DNA of 64,000 nt from Devriesea agamarum (GCF_900070355.1 NZ_LN849456.1:1116001-1180000); one strand, 5' to 3'; counted from the stretch's first letter, positions 1 to 8,752 are shown. Translations and numbers: made by a program. Notes: a model not told the origin generated them from the letters alone.

Positions 1-270
1 GCAGCGAAACTGTTGGGTATCGCTCCCGAATACGCGGTGGTGTATGAGGATGCGGTCTCCGGTGTCCGCGCCGGAGCAGCGGGATCGTTTGGGGCCGTCG
101 TGGGGGTCAATCGCGGGGTCGGTGCTGATTCACTGCTGGCCCAGGGCGCGAGCATTGTCGTCGATGATCTCGGCGATTTAGTTCCAGGAGCTGGTTCTGC
201 TGGCGATGTGCATTCTGGGAACCACTTCGGGCCTGCCACCCATTCATCCTCATCGGAGGCCCAGTCATGA
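1..270 (+). CDS. HAD-family hydrolase, beta-phosphoglucomutase-like (C-terminal part)
   Basis: The reading frame is open from the first base, so the gene starts before the window. The visible part has the HAD motif region VVYEDAVSGVRAG followed by a Gly/Ala-rich end, as in beta-phosphoglucomutase and related HAD subfamily IA phosphatases, where the Glu-Asp pair helps bind magnesium. It overlaps the GH65 gene by ATGA (267-270). A beta-phosphoglucomutase beside a GH65 phosphorylase is a known pairing: the phosphorylase releases beta-glucose 1-phosphate and the mutase turns it into glucose 6-phosphate. The last 30 or so residues are poor in secondary-structure formers and look like a tail. The exact substrate cannot be read from this fragment. 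Confidence 0.8.
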   Translation, partial: AAKLLGIAPEYAVVYEDAVSGVRAGAAGSFGAVVGVNRGVGADSLLAQGASIVVDDLGDLVPGAGSAGDVHSGNHFGPATHSSSSEAQS

Positions 271-2819
271 GGCGTATTACCACGGCCGATCCCATTGATC
301 GCACCCACCTGCCCATCGATGAGTGGGGGCTGGCTGAATCTCGCCACGATGGTGGGGACCTCGGGGTTTTGGAGACGCTGTTTGCGCTAGGTAACGGTTA
401 CCTGGGGATGCGGGGAAACCCTGAAGAGGGCCGGGATAGCGCCGAACACGGCACCTATATCAATGGTTTGCACGAAACCTGGCCTATTAAGCACGCTGAA
501 GAAGCCTACGGTTTTGCGCGCACCGGGCAGACGATCATTAATGCTCCCGATGCGAAGCTGATGAAAATCTATGTTGATGACGAGCCGCTGCTGCTGCAAT
601 TGGCTGATCTTCCTTCGTACAGGCGCAGCATCGACTTTCGCGAGGGGATCCTGCGTCGGGAGTTGATTTGGCGCACCCCCGCCGGCAAACGACTTAAAGT
701 CACCAGTTCACGCATGGTCTCATTCACTGACCGTCATCTGACTCTGATGGAGTTAGAGATCGAACTGCTGCAAGGTGATGCCCCGATTGTGGTGTCGTCC
801 CAGATCATCAACCGGCAGGACATCCGCGACGAATTCGCTGACCGCAATTCCCCCGGCGCCGGGTTTGATCCGCGCAAGGCCTCGAAATTTACCGGACGGG
901 TTTTGCAGCCGCTTGCTGACTGGCACTCACAATCTCGCATGCTCCTGGGCTATCGCGCATCCCATTCGGGCATGACCCTGGCTGTTGGGGCCGACCACAC
1001 GATTGAAACCGAGTGTGAATACCAGGAGCTGATTGATACCCAGCCCGATCAGGGGCGCAAAGTATTTCGTATTAAGGGCAGGGAAGGGGTGCCGATCCGC
1101 ATCACTAAAGCGGTTGCTTATCACGCCTCCCGCGGGATTCCTCATCGCGAGTTATTTGATCGGTGCCGGCGCACCTTGGACCGGGTACGCGAAGAGGGCT
1201 TTGCACCATTCCATCAATCGCAGCGGGACTATCTCGCAGCGTTTTGGGACCGCTCGGATGTGCAGATCACGGGCCGTCCGGCGGAGCAGCAGGCGACCCG
1301 GTGGTGCCTGTTCCAACTAGCACAGGCCACGGCACGAGCCGACACTCAGGGCATCCCAGCCAAGGGCCTCACCGGCTCCGGGTACGAAGGGCATTATTTC
1401 TGGGACACCGATATTTACGTGGTCCCATTCCTGATTTTTACGTCGCCGGAATGGGCGCGCAACGCTCTGCGTTTCCGGGTGGGTTTACTGGATGCCGCCC
1501 GTGAGCGGGCACATGAGCTGGCTCAACGGGGCGCTTTATTCCCATGGCGCACTATTAATGGCGAAGAGGCATCCGCGTACTATGCGGCGGGAACTGCGCA
1601 GTACCACATTGATGCCGATATCGCGTTCGCGTTCGCAAAGTACCGCGATCTAACGGGAGACACCGAGTTCATTCACCGGGATTGCGCGGCGGTGCTGGTA
1701 GAGACCGCGCGTCTATGGGCGGACATGGGATTTTGGCGCTATAACGCCGGTAAAACATTCCATATTCACGGGGTGACAGGGCCCGACGAATACACGACGG
1801 TGGTCAATAACAACCTATTTACCAATGTCATGGCCCGACATAATCTTCGCCGGGCTGCCGCGCTCATGCGCGACCTCAAAGAGAACGAACCGGATACGTA
1901 TGCGAAGGTTGCACACGATCTGAGCTTGCATGACGGTGAAATTGACGAGTGGGAAGACTGTGCGGATGGCATGGTGATTCCCTTCGACGAAACCTTCGGC
2001 ATCCACCCGCAGGACGAGCATTTCTTGGACCGGGAAGTGTGGGATCTGGCTCGAACTCCGGACGATAAGCTACCGCTTTTGCTGCACTATCACCCGCTGG
2101 TGATTTACCGGTTCCAGGTGCTGAAGCAGGCAGATGTTGTGCTCGCACTGTTCTTGCGCAGCGAAGAGTTCACCGCTGAAGAAAAGCGCGCGGACTTTGA
2201 ATACTACGACCCGATTACCACCGGCGATTCGACGCTGTCTGCGGTTGTGCAGTCGATTATTGCCGCGGAGGTGGGATACCGAAATCTCGCCAAACAGTAT
2301 TTCCTATCGGGTCTGTATGTCGATCTTGCCGATTTGCACCGCAATACATCAGACGGGGTGCACATCGCCTCTGCGGGCGGGGTGTGGAACTGTTTGGTTT
2401 ACGGGTTTGGCGGTATGCGCGATATTGATGGGGACCTGACGTTTGATCCTCGCCTGCCCGATGACTGGCCTGAACTGATTTTCCCGTTGACGGTGCGCGG
2501 ATCTCGGATCCGGGTGACCGTGCGCCAGCACGAGTTCCGTGCGGTGCTCGAATCCGGTGATCCGCTAGAGATTTCCGTGCGGGGCGAGCGCGTACTGGTC
2601 ACATCTGACGGGGTGCAGGTTGCCCTCGACGGCCAAGGCCCTGATCTGGGTGAGCTGAACGAGGATGTGCCGAGCGTCGGCGATCATCGCGCTGACGGCA
2701 GTCTGGTCACGTCCGATGTGCCTGACCCCGAATCCCCCTGGTCCTATACGGGCGAGTTTCCTATCCTCGACGAAAGCTGTCATTGCACCCACGAGGAGAA
2801 TGACGACACCGATTATTGA
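267..2819 (+). CDS. Glycoside hydrolase family 65 disaccharide phosphorylase
   Basis: This 850-residue protein has the normal length and architecture of GH65 (maltose, trehalose, kojibiose or nigerose phosphorylases). The N-terminal beta-sandwich begins near LGNGYLGMRGNPEEG, a GH65 signature. The (alpha/alpha)6 barrel carries GYEGHYFWDTDIYVVPF and TGPDEY, in which Glu508 is the expected general acid. The phosphate-site segment HIASAGGVWNCLVYGFGGMRD follows further on. The family cleaves an alpha-glucosidic disaccharide with inorganic phosphate in the cytoplasm; no signal peptide is seen. It is translationally coupled to the upstream HAD gene, which suits use of beta-glucose 1-phosphate. Which disaccharide is cleaved cannot be told here. 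The last 50 residues are an acidic, poorly conserved tail. Confidence 0.93.
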   Translation: MRRITTADPIDRTHLPIDEWGLAESRHDGGDLGVLETLFALGNGYLGMRGNPEEGRDSAEHGTYINGLHETWPIKHAEEAYGFARTGQTIINAPDAKLMKIYVDDEPLLLQLADLPSYRRSIDFREGILRRELIWRTPAGKRLKVTSSRMVSFTDRHLTLMELEIELLQGDAPIVVSSQIINRQDIRDEFADRNSPGAGFDPRKASKFTGRVLQPLADWHSQSRMLLGYRASHSGMTLAVGADHTIETECEYQELIDTQPDQGRKVFRIKGREGVPIRITKAVAYHASRGIPHRELFDRCRRTLDRVREEGFAPFHQSQRDYLAAFWDRSDVQITGRPAEQQATRWCLFQLAQATARADTQGIPAKGLTGSGYEGHYFWDTDIYVVPFLIFTSPEWARNALRFRVGLLDAARERAHELAQRGALFPWRTINGEEASAYYAAGTAQYHIDADIAFAFAKYRDLTGDTEFIHRDCAAVLVETARLWADMGFWRYNAGKTFHIHGVTGPDEYTTVVNNNLFTNVMARHNLRRAAALMRDLKENEPDTYAKVAHDLSLHDGEIDEWEDCADGMVIPFDETFGIHPQDEHFLDREVWDLARTPDDKLPLLLHYHPLVIYRFQVLKQADVVLALFLRSEEFTAEEKRADFEYYDPITTGDSTLSAVVQSIIAAEVGYRNLAKQYFLSGLYVDLADLHRNTSDGVHIASAGGVWNCLVYGFGGMRDIDGDLTFDPRLPDDWPELIFPLTVRGSRIRVTVRQHEFRAVLESGDPLEISVRGERVLVTSDGVQVALDGQGPDLGELNEDVPSVGDHRADGSLVTSDVPDPESPWSYTGEFPILDESCHCTHEENDDTDY

Positions 2820-2949
2820 GCGCACGGAGCTTGAACGCCAAGTGCGCTGAACGTTGCGCCGCGAGTACTGAGGGTCTGGAGTCCGTGAGCGCGGCAAGCT
2901 CGGTCAGATCGTTGACGAAGGCTGCTTACAAGGGCTGGGTTCTCACGCT

Positions 2950-4293
2950 GTGACCAGCGCATCGTGCGAGAATACGGAGGTGTCTTCACGTCGGCCCTGC
3001 CCGCAGGTCGTTCTGCTGCAACCCCGGTTGTCGATCTTTCAGGTGATCGGTCGCAGTGTGCGACGGCTTATCGACATCCAGGTGTGGGATGTGGCCGGGA
3101 CCATGACGTTTTATTTCTTGCTGTCGCTGTTCCCGCTGGGCGTGGCCTTGGTGTCCACCGTCAGTGTGATCGGATTTGAAGACGAAATTGTGCGCACGAT
3201 TGTGGGGCTGGCACGCGATATTTTCCCGACGCTGCACACCGACCCCTTAGTTGAGGGGATGTTGGCACTGTCGAGAAAAGGCGGCGGGGTGCCGGGCCTG
3301 GTGATCGGTACGATCGCCGCATTTATTTCGGCATCCAATGGTCTGGCCGCGTTCCACCGGGCGATGCACAGGGTCTACGACACCCGGGAAGGCCGGCCTT
3401 TTATCTGGTTCCGGGTCGTGGTGTTTGTTGAGACTGTTCTACTGATTGCAAGTACCGCCACCATGACCGCGCTGCTCGCCCTGAGCAGCCAGGTTGCTCG
3501 TCGCCTGGGTGAAGCGGTGGGGATTCCACGGACAGCTTTTGACGTGTGGGATATTGCGAAGTGGCCAGTGCTTCTGGTGATGCTGATTCTTGCGGTGTCG
3601 CTGGCCTACCACTGGTTCCCGAATGTGCGGATGCCGCGCTACCGGGTGATGAGTGTTGGTTCCATTGCGGCGGTGCTGGTGCTTTTCCTCGGCGCTTTAG
3701 TGTTCGGCCGTGCGCTGACGATGATGTCTGCTTTCAGCACGGTGCTCCCCACTTTGAATGTGACGATTGTGCTTTTGGTCATGGTGTGGGTTGCGAATAT
3801 TGTTCTAGTGGCGGGCGCGGCTTTTGACGCTGAAATTTTACGAGCCCGGCAGCTTGCCCTTGGCCTGCCCGCTTGGCACTATATTCAGCTTCCGCCTCGA
3901 CACTCCTATAGTTTGCGCCGTCTAGCCCGCGATGCACGTCATGCTGAGGAGCTGTCCCGGGTGGTGCATGATGCCGCGGCCAGCGGTATGCCGGCTACTT
4001 TCCGGAGCACATATGCCCTGGTCGAGGCTCGAAGCAAACTGGCGGTCAATCCGTCACCGGCGGTTCGTGCCCGCCTCGATGATGCCCGTGCACATGGCCG
4101 AAATCTGGAAGAGGAGATCATTCCCCCCGATTCAGTTGAGCTTCCGTCACCGCAACCTAGCACCATGCATCATGAACGCTTGGCCCATTTCCTGTCTCAC
4201 TACGGGGTCCGTATCGGGCATGAACCGGCTCCCACAGACACCCCGGATTCTGCCGCCCGAGGTCAGCGGGATGTCCATGATGCCGATGACTGA
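2950..4293 (+). CDS. YihY/BrkB-family inner membrane protein
   Basis: The product is 447 residues with about six hydrophobic helices, starting with the AGTMTFYFLLSLFPLGVAL segment that typifies YihY (formerly 'BrkB/RNase BN') proteins, and continuing through the FISASNGLAAFHRAMHRVY loop. After the last helix comes a hydrophilic cytoplasmic tail of about 150 residues, longer than in short family members. The start is GTG at 2950; no in-frame ATG lies before the conserved region. The function of the family is not settled; members are polytopic membrane proteins. The stop overlaps the start of the next gene by 23 bp, so the two are probably co-transcribed. Confidence 0.88.
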   Translation: MTSASCENTEVSSRRPCPQVVLLQPRLSIFQVIGRSVRRLIDIQVWDVAGTMTFYFLLSLFPLGVALVSTVSVIGFEDEIVRTIVGLARDIFPTLHTDPLVEGMLALSRKGGGVPGLVIGTIAAFISASNGLAAFHRAMHRVYDTREGRPFIWFRVVVFVETVLLIASTATMTALLALSSQVARRLGEAVGIPRTAFDVWDIAKWPVLLVMLILAVSLAYHWFPNVRMPRYRVMSVGSIAAVLVLFLGALVFGRALTMMSAFSTVLPTLNVTIVLLVMVWVANIVLVAGAAFDAEILRARQLALGLPAWHYIQLPPRHSYSLRRLARDARHAEELSRVVHDAAASGMPATFRSTYALVEARSKLAVNPSPAVRARLDDARAHGRNLEEEIIPPDSVELPSPQPSTMHHERLAHFLSHYGVRIGHEPAPTDTPDSAARGQRDVHDADD

Positions 4294-5251
4294 TCTCTTG
4301 TCCCATCCCACGACGTCTTTGCATCCTCTGTCCGATGGCCGCGTCCTGGAATGGACCGCGGTGGGTTCACCGCACGGCCTTCCCGTCGTGTACTGGCATG
4401 GGTGTCCCGGCAGCGCACTCGAGGTTCTTGTCTTCGCTGATGCAGCGCAGCGTCATGGACTACACATGATCTGTCTGTCGAGGCCCGGCTTCGGCCTTTC
4501 CTCTCCGATTCCAGGCCTCACAACCTCTCCTTTTACCCGGGCCGTCCCGGATGCGTTGGAGTTATTGGACCGGCTTGGGATGCGGCGCGCCGCCATGGTC
4601 GGATATTCCGGGGGCGCCCCCTATGCGCTGGCATGCGCTGCGCTCGCACCTGAACGGGTAGCGGGGTTAGCGTTAATCGCACCGGCAGAACGCGTACAGG
4701 TTCCGATGCGCCAGGCACCTCGAGGGCTTTCGCGGTTCGCATTGCGCATGCTGGCTAGGTTGAGCGCGGCCCCGGGCGCGGGCCTTGTCATGTCTATACG
4801 GTCCCACCTGCGCCAACGGAGTGTTCCGCTACCGATGCGCCGGGTATTGATTGCATCGCTGCGTCACGGCTGTGCACAGGGCGGCGCTGCCCTGCTGCGG
4901 GAGCTGGACTGGATCGACCGTGACGAGTGGGGCGTTCATGTGAACGAGGTTGCTGTGCCTTCTATTCGCTTGTGGCAGGGCGAACGGGATCAGACGGTTG
5001 ACCCGCGCGCCACCTGTTGGCTTCATGACGCCTTGCCGCACAGTCAGCTCTCCCTTGATCTAGCCTCTGACCACATCACCATTGTGTCGCGTCATCTCGA
5101 CGAGATCGCCAGCTATCTCGCCTCGCTGGAGCCGTCAAAGTCACAAGATCAACCACCTGATCGAATGCCGAGGCCTGCGCCCCGGCAGCCAGATACGTAT
5201 CCGCAACCACAGTCGCAACCGACCGCACATCACCGACGGAGGACCCCATGA
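4271..5251 (+). CDS. Alpha/beta hydrolase
   Basis: This 326-residue protein has the alpha/beta-hydrolase fold pattern: an oxyanion-hole stretch YWHGCPGS, the nucleophile elbow GYSGGAPYAL with Ser113, an acid candidate in GERDQTVDP and the histidine candidate in ASDHITI near the C-terminus. It most resembles small esterases or epoxide-hydrolase-like enzymes with unknown substrate. Several ATG codons lie close together (4271, 4280, 4286); the first was chosen because it follows a purine-rich stretch. It overlaps the YihY gene upstream and shares ATGA with the TauE/SafE gene downstream, giving a three-gene run. The last 35 residues are Pro/Gln/Arg-rich and look disordered. Confidence 0.85.
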   Translation: MSMMPMTDLLSHPTTSLHPLSDGRVLEWTAVGSPHGLPVVYWHGCPGSALEVLVFADAAQRHGLHMICLSRPGFGLSSPIPGLTTSPFTRAVPDALELLDRLGMRRAAMVGYSGGAPYALACAALAPERVAGLALIAPAERVQVPMRQAPRGLSRFALRMLARLSAAPGAGLVMSIRSHLRQRSVPLPMRRVLIASLRHGCAQGGAALLRELDWIDRDEWGVHVNEVAVPSIRLWQGERDQTVDPRATCWLHDALPHSQLSLDLASDHITIVSRHLDEIASYLASLEPSKSQDQPPDRMPRPAPRQPDTYPQPQSQPTAHHRRRTP

Positions 5252-6090
5252 TCGAAACGCTGTGGCCATATCTGGCGGCCGCCTTGGCGGGTGTGGGAGC
5301 AGGTGTGGTCAATGCCGTGGTCGGTTCCGGAACTCTCATCACATTTCCGGTGTTGCTGATGCTCGGGGTGCCTCCGGTGTCAGCAAATATGACCAGTTCG
5401 CTAGGGCTGCTCGCAGGAAATATTTCGGCTATACCGGGGTATCGCAGCGCGATTTCACAGTCTCGCCAACTCCTCCCCCTGCTCGCCCCCGCCTCTCTGA
5501 TTGGAGGTGCCGTAGGCGCGGTCGCGCTCCTATTCCTTCCCTCATCGGTCTTCGACGCAATCGTGCCGATCCTGGTGATTGCAGCCCTGGTACTGGTCGC
5601 GCTCGGACCTCAGATTCAAAGGGCAATCCGGAAGCGAGTCGAGCGCCGCACTGGTCAACCAGGCCCCACCGGCCACACAAACTGCACCAGCCACACAGAC
5701 GCTACGCCTGGTACCACGACCTCAATCGTGCTGGTCCCTGCGGCTGTGCTCGCCATACTGGTTGGGCTCACCGGTGTCTACGGCGGTTATTTTGGGGCGG
5801 CACAGGGTGTGTTGCTGCTCGGGCTACTCGGTATTGCCACTGCGGTGCCGCTCAGCACCGTCAACGGGCTCAAAGTCGTGCTGGTGATGCTAGTCAACCT
5901 GGTGTGCGCCTTGGTCTTTGTCCTGACGGCGAGCGACCGCATCGACTGGTGGTTCACACTAGCAATCGCCTGCGGCGCGATCATCGGTGGTGTCCTTGGG
6001 GCCCAGATCGGCCGGAATCTACCCAGCTCCGTGCTGCGAGCCGTGGTGATTGTTGTCGGTGTCATCGCGCTCGTAGTGCTCCTGACCTAG
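5248..6090 (+). CDS. TauE/SafE (TSUP) family membrane permease
   Basis: The 280-residue product begins with AGVGAGVVNAVVGSGTLITFPVLL, the first half of the family's internal duplication, and repeats the pattern near GVYGGYFGAAQGVLLLGLLG. About eight hydrophobic segments can be counted. TSUP proteins export or import small organosulfur or organic anions such as sulfite or sulfoacetate; the substrate here is unknown. A short hydrophilic loop rich in Thr and His (PTGHTNCTSHTDATPG) sits between the two halves. The ATG overlaps the stop of the hydrolase gene, so translation is likely coupled. Confidence 0.9.
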   Translation: MIETLWPYLAAALAGVGAGVVNAVVGSGTLITFPVLLMLGVPPVSANMTSSLGLLAGNISAIPGYRSAISQSRQLLPLLAPASLIGGAVGAVALLFLPSSVFDAIVPILVIAALVLVALGPQIQRAIRKRVERRTGQPGPTGHTNCTSHTDATPGTTTSIVLVPAAVLAILVGLTGVYGGYFGAAQGVLLLGLLGIATAVPLSTVNGLKVVLVMLVNLVCALVFVLTASDRIDWWFTLAIACGAIIGGVLGAQIGRNLPSSVLRAVVIVVGVIALVVLLT

Positions 6091-6264
6091 ATCCGCGATT
6101 ACCGCCATGCACCACCTACAACCAGCAAGCGACCGCTGTGTACCGTGTGATAAGCATTTACTGTTCAACCGCCTCAAACAATCGCGTCTCCGTGTGGCCG
6201 CTACGCTCGCGCTAAAAGCCACTACCAACCGCGCCCTACTCCCATCACCGACGAAAGGTTCCCG

Positions 6265-6831
6265 ATGACCGTTCGCCCGATCACGATGATCGGCCACAAG
6301 GCCCTGCACCAGCGGACCAAAAAGATCCGCGAGATCACCCCAGAGCTGCGGACCCTCGTCGAGGACATGATCGAGACCAATGCGGCAGCCCAAGGCGCCG
6401 GACTTGCAGCCACCCAGGTGGGATCGCGGTGGCGACTGTTTGTGTACGCGTGCACCGACGGCAACGGCGTTCTCCAAGAAGGATATGTGCTCAACCCGGT
6501 ACTGGAAAAAGGCCCGACCGTGCCGCTCGAGGAGGACATGTGGGAGGGCTGCCTCTCGGTCCCTGGGGAAGGATTCCCCACCGCACGCTCGGAATGGGCC
6601 CGCGTCACCGGAATCGACTTGGAGGGGCAACCGGTAACGGTGGAAGACACCGGCGGGGTGCTGGCCCGCTGTCTTCAGCATGAAGTCGATCATCTGGATG
6701 GCAAGCTATACCTAGACCGGTTGACTTCTGATTACCGTCGCCAAGCTCATGACGCGATCCGTCATCGCGGGTGGCGCGAGCGCGGCATTCTGTCCTGGGA
6801 CCCTACCGCTACCGACGCCGAGAAAGTCTAA
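6265..6831 (+). CDS. def: Peptide deformylase
   Basis: Peptide deformylase removes the formyl group from the starting methionine of new proteins. All three family motifs are present in the right order: GAGLAATQ (residues 44-51), EGCLS (94-98, metal-binding Cys) and HEVDH (139-143, two metal-binding His and the catalytic Glu). The length of 188 residues fits an actinobacterial enzyme. The start ATG follows GAAAGG at a suitable distance. It stands alone, about 170 bp after the TauE/SafE gene, and is followed by a long gene-poor region. Confidence 0.97.
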   Translation: MTVRPITMIGHKALHQRTKKIREITPELRTLVEDMIETNAAAQGAGLAATQVGSRWRLFVYACTDGNGVLQEGYVLNPVLEKGPTVPLEEDMWEGCLSVPGEGFPTARSEWARVTGIDLEGQPVTVEDTGGVLARCLQHEVDHLDGKLYLDRLTSDYRRQAHDAIRHRGWRERGILSWDPTATDAEKV

Positions 6832-6971
6832 AACCTGCGGTTGTGCGCGTTTAAGACGGCGAGGAAATAGCAGCGGACCCCTGTGTTTCATGTCAATACC
6901 TCCGGCGTGGCTATGACGTTACCTTTTTGGGAATCTCCTCTGGTTGCGGTTGTCTCAGGCGTGGGTTACAG

Positions 6972-7164
6972 CTAGTTTCGTGTTGGGTACTTCTTGGCCT
7001 GACCCAGGACCTCTAGCCCGCTGGTCACGGCAAGAATCTGCCGGACGAGGGTGGCGGGCTTGGGTCGTTTGAACTTCGCGTTCATGGCGATCTTCGGCCG
7101 AGCCGGTACCTTCTCGCGGGCGATGACGCGCTGGTGCGGGGTCTGCACCTTGTCGTGTCACTTG
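6972..7164 (-). pseudogene. Transposase C-terminal remnant (copy 1)
   Basis: Read on the minus strand, this stretch encodes about 60 residues containing VQTPHQRVIAREKVPARPK and ATLVRQILAVTSGLEVLGQA before a TAG stop. An in-frame TGA sits just upstream (KYCAK-stop-HDK type sequence), so it is not a live gene. The pattern resembles the C-terminal tail of DDE (integrase-core) transposases in which TPHQR follows a conserved HD pair. I recall the pattern only from general family knowledge; no search was possible. A further stretch that looks like the same family's N-terminal part lies at 7215-7241. Confidence 0.45.
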
Positions 7165-7173
7165 GCGCAATAT

Positions 7174-7213
7174 CGCTATGCCGCTATGCCGCTATGCCGC
7201 TATGCCGCTATGC
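7174..7213. repeat. Five tandem copies of an 8-bp repeat
   Basis: The unit CGCTATGC is repeated five times without error. It lies between two pieces that both look like transposase remnant (6972-7164 and 7215-7241), so it may have grown by slippage inside the decayed element. It is not part of any open gene that I can support. Confidence 0.9.
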
Positions 7214-7214
7214 C

Positions 7215-7241
7215 GAGGTTCTCAGCTGAGGCAACGTATCG
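7215..7241 (-). pseudogene. Transposase fragment, N-terminal part (copy 1)
   Basis: On the minus strand these 27 bp read RYVASAENL. Nearly the same peptide, QYVASAEKL, is read on the minus strand at 10157-10183, and 21 of the surrounding bases align well. The two stretches therefore appear to be related remnants. Nothing beyond this short match can be shown on this side, so the call rests on the pair. Confidence 0.35.
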
Positions 7242-7403
7242 AGTTACGCAGAGGGTTGCTGCACGTCAACGTAGGGCCTTGCCACGAAACTATCTTTCGA
7301 GTACGCTCACCACAAAGCGTGGTTGATATCACACCCACCCCGACCTAGAGTCCGATGTAAGCCCGACGTTAGGGCTTGCCAAAAATATAGTTTCTTTCAA
7401 CGG

Positions 7404-7416
7404 GATACTAAGTATC
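7404..7416. promoter_or_regulatory. Inverted repeat upstream of the secreted-protein gene
   Basis: GATACT-A-AGTATC is a perfect 6-bp inverted repeat around one central base, 35 bp before the start of the gene at 7452. It lies where a promoter or operator would be expected. No matching regulator is known in the window. Confidence 0.35.
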
Positions 7417-7451
7417 TCTGGGTCGATTTGTTCAACTAAAAGGAAAACATC

Positions 7452-7991
7452 ATGCTAAAGAAATTTCTTACGACAGGGATTATGACATTGGCTTTAACGT
7501 CCACATCTTTATCCCCAGCACTCGCATCTGGTACCGCAGTTAACAATGAAAGTAATTTTTCATATTCGTCCGAAGTGCTTCATCACGCTGAGACGGCTAG
7601 CAATTTCGCATCCTATCCTGCAGGAAGAGAAAAGAAATTTTCGCCGAGGGCCTCTTTTCAAGTCACCTCTGTCCAACCAAATACAAGGATGCCCCAGGTT
7701 CTTGTGTCTTGCAGGAATCCTGGGGGTACGTGCACTTTGTCGAAGACCGTGACCCAGGCAGCGACGATTAGTGGCGGCGGAGGTATTAGTTTTAGTGTAT
7801 TAAATGCAAATCTTGGAGGCGGATTCTCCGCGTCGGTTGAATTGGGCGTCTCATGCGAATCACCCAAACTGGGTTATGGACAGGTTTTTAACGCTTACCC
7901 GATGGGAACATTTGTCATTTTCAAATATAATGGGCAGAGTGGAACTGCTTTCTTGCCCACCGGTGTTGCATGTCAGGTAGATGCAGGATGA
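7452..7991 (+). CDS. Secreted protein of unknown function
   Basis: The 179-residue product has a clear Sec signal peptide: MLKKFLTTG, a hydrophobic core, and a likely cut after SPALA-S near residue 26. The mature part is rich in Gly, Ser and Val with alternating hydrophobic residues (SGGGGISFSVLNANLGGGF), suggesting beta structure, and has four cysteines in VSCRNPGGTC, GVSCES and GVACQ, possibly two disulfides. An AAAAGGAAAA ribosome site precedes the ATG. Codon use is AT-rich compared with all genes outside the island. I do not recognise the family. A secreted beta-rich protein with paired cysteines could be an adhesin-like, toxin-like or envelope-associated protein, but the sequence does not decide. 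Confidence 0.75.
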   Translation: MLKKFLTTGIMTLALTSTSLSPALASGTAVNNESNFSYSSEVLHHAETASNFASYPAGREKKFSPRASFQVTSVQPNTRMPQVLVSCRNPGGTCTLSKTVTQAATISGGGGISFSVLNANLGGGFSASVELGVSCESPKLGYGQVFNAYPMGTFVIFKYNGQSGTAFLPTGVACQVDAG

Positions 7992-8001
7992 CCTAATGCA
8001 C

Positions 8002-8475
8002 TCATCCATGCCGGGATGTGCTGGCACTAATGGCCCAAATGGCCTGCGTTGGCGCATCCTCGACTGTAATGAGGAGTCGAATCCCTTTTAACTCTAACGA
8101 GTCGGTGAGTTTTTGGGGCTCCCCATGCTCTGTGCAGATGATCGTAAATTTCTCTTTGTTGTCTAGGCGTACATCAGCCTTTCCTCGGGCATGTGTACAT
8201 GAGCCAAAAATGCTGACTCCATCTCGTTGTAAAGGGAGTTCAATCTGCACGCTTCGTTCTTGCCCGCCTTTGCCGGCAGCGCTGCCGTAGACCGTGTGAC
8301 CGTCATGCTCTAGCGATTTTTTTAATTCTCGCTGCGCTGAGACGAGCCGATTAGCATCAGATTCATGAGTATCAACTTCAGTCGTGCAGCCAGTAAAGCT
8401 GAGCGTACTCACAGCAATCACGATTGCACTCATCTTTATTTTCTTAAACAACCTCAAGGTTGAAGCATTTGGCAT
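8002..8475 (-). CDS. Small lipoprotein of unknown function
   Basis: The product of about 157 residues begins MPNASTLRLFKKIKMSAIV and has the lipobox LSFTGC, so it is predicted to be lipid-anchored outside the membrane. The mature part is hydrophilic and holds two further cysteines (GSCTH, IICTE). The ATG at 8475 is preferred to the upstream in-frame GTG because AAAGGG lies about 9 nt before it. It follows the stop of the 91-residue ORF by one base, so the two are probably coupled. It converges with the secreted-protein gene at 7452, with only 10 bp between their stops. Family not recognised; the AT-rich codon use matches the island rather than the chromosome. Confidence 0.7.
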   Translation of the reverse strand: MPNASTLRLFKKIKMSAIVIAVSTLSFTGCTTEVDTHESDANRLVSAQRELKKSLEHDGHTVYGSAAGKGGQERSVQIELPLQRDGVSIFGSCTHARGKADVRLDNKEKFTIICTEHGEPQKLTDSLELKGIRLLITVEDAPTQAIWAISASTSRHG

Positions 8476-8476
8476 C

Positions 8477-8752
8477 TTACGCACCCTTTAGCCTTTCCTT
8501 GGAAGTGAACCGAGTGTGGCGACTCGAGATTTCTGTAAGCTTCGTCCACCCTCCAATAAATGTAACACAAGTCATGACTCCCGAGGTGCTGCTTGCCTGA
8601 AATTCTACCTGGATCAGCAGAGGTGGATCAGGGATTAATTTGAAATAGTTTCCCCTTGCTCGGATACATGTTCCTCGCGGCACCCGTGCCCAGATATAAA
8701 GATACGTAACTGCGACCGAAGTGGGAGGTGGCTGGGATCGAATCGGCGACAT
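8477..8752 (-). CDS. Hypothetical protein, 91 residues
   Basis: This reading frame ends one base before the lipoprotein start. The peptide has no signal sequence in this form, and no good ribosome site precedes the ATG at 8752, so it may be the 3' part of a longer decayed gene. The segment RVPRGTCIRARGN followed later by GVMTCVTF loosely recalls the GGTCTLSK...GVSC pattern of the secreted protein at 7452, which would make it a remnant of a paralogue. This resemblance is by eye only and weak. Confidence 0.35.
   Translation of the reverse strand: MSPIRSQPPPTSVAVTYLYIWARVPRGTCIRARGNYFKLIPDPPLLIQVEFQASSTSGVMTCVTFIGGWTKLTEISSRHTRFTSKERLKGA

Noticed and set aside
3932-4270. Extended N-terminus for the alpha/beta hydrolase
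   Set aside because: The upstream in-frame part lies over the YihY tail and has no hydrolase-like sequence; starts from 4271 on give the expected length.
5082-6215. Long plus-strand frame (377 residues) across the TauE/SafE gene
   Set aside because: It lies in a different frame over a clear membrane-protein gene, and its residues are rich in Arg, Cys and Pro, as in a shadow frame.
6019-6693. Minus-strand frame of 224 residues opposite peptide deformylase
   Set aside because: It is antisense to a certain def gene, shows no motif, and has the composition of a shadow frame.
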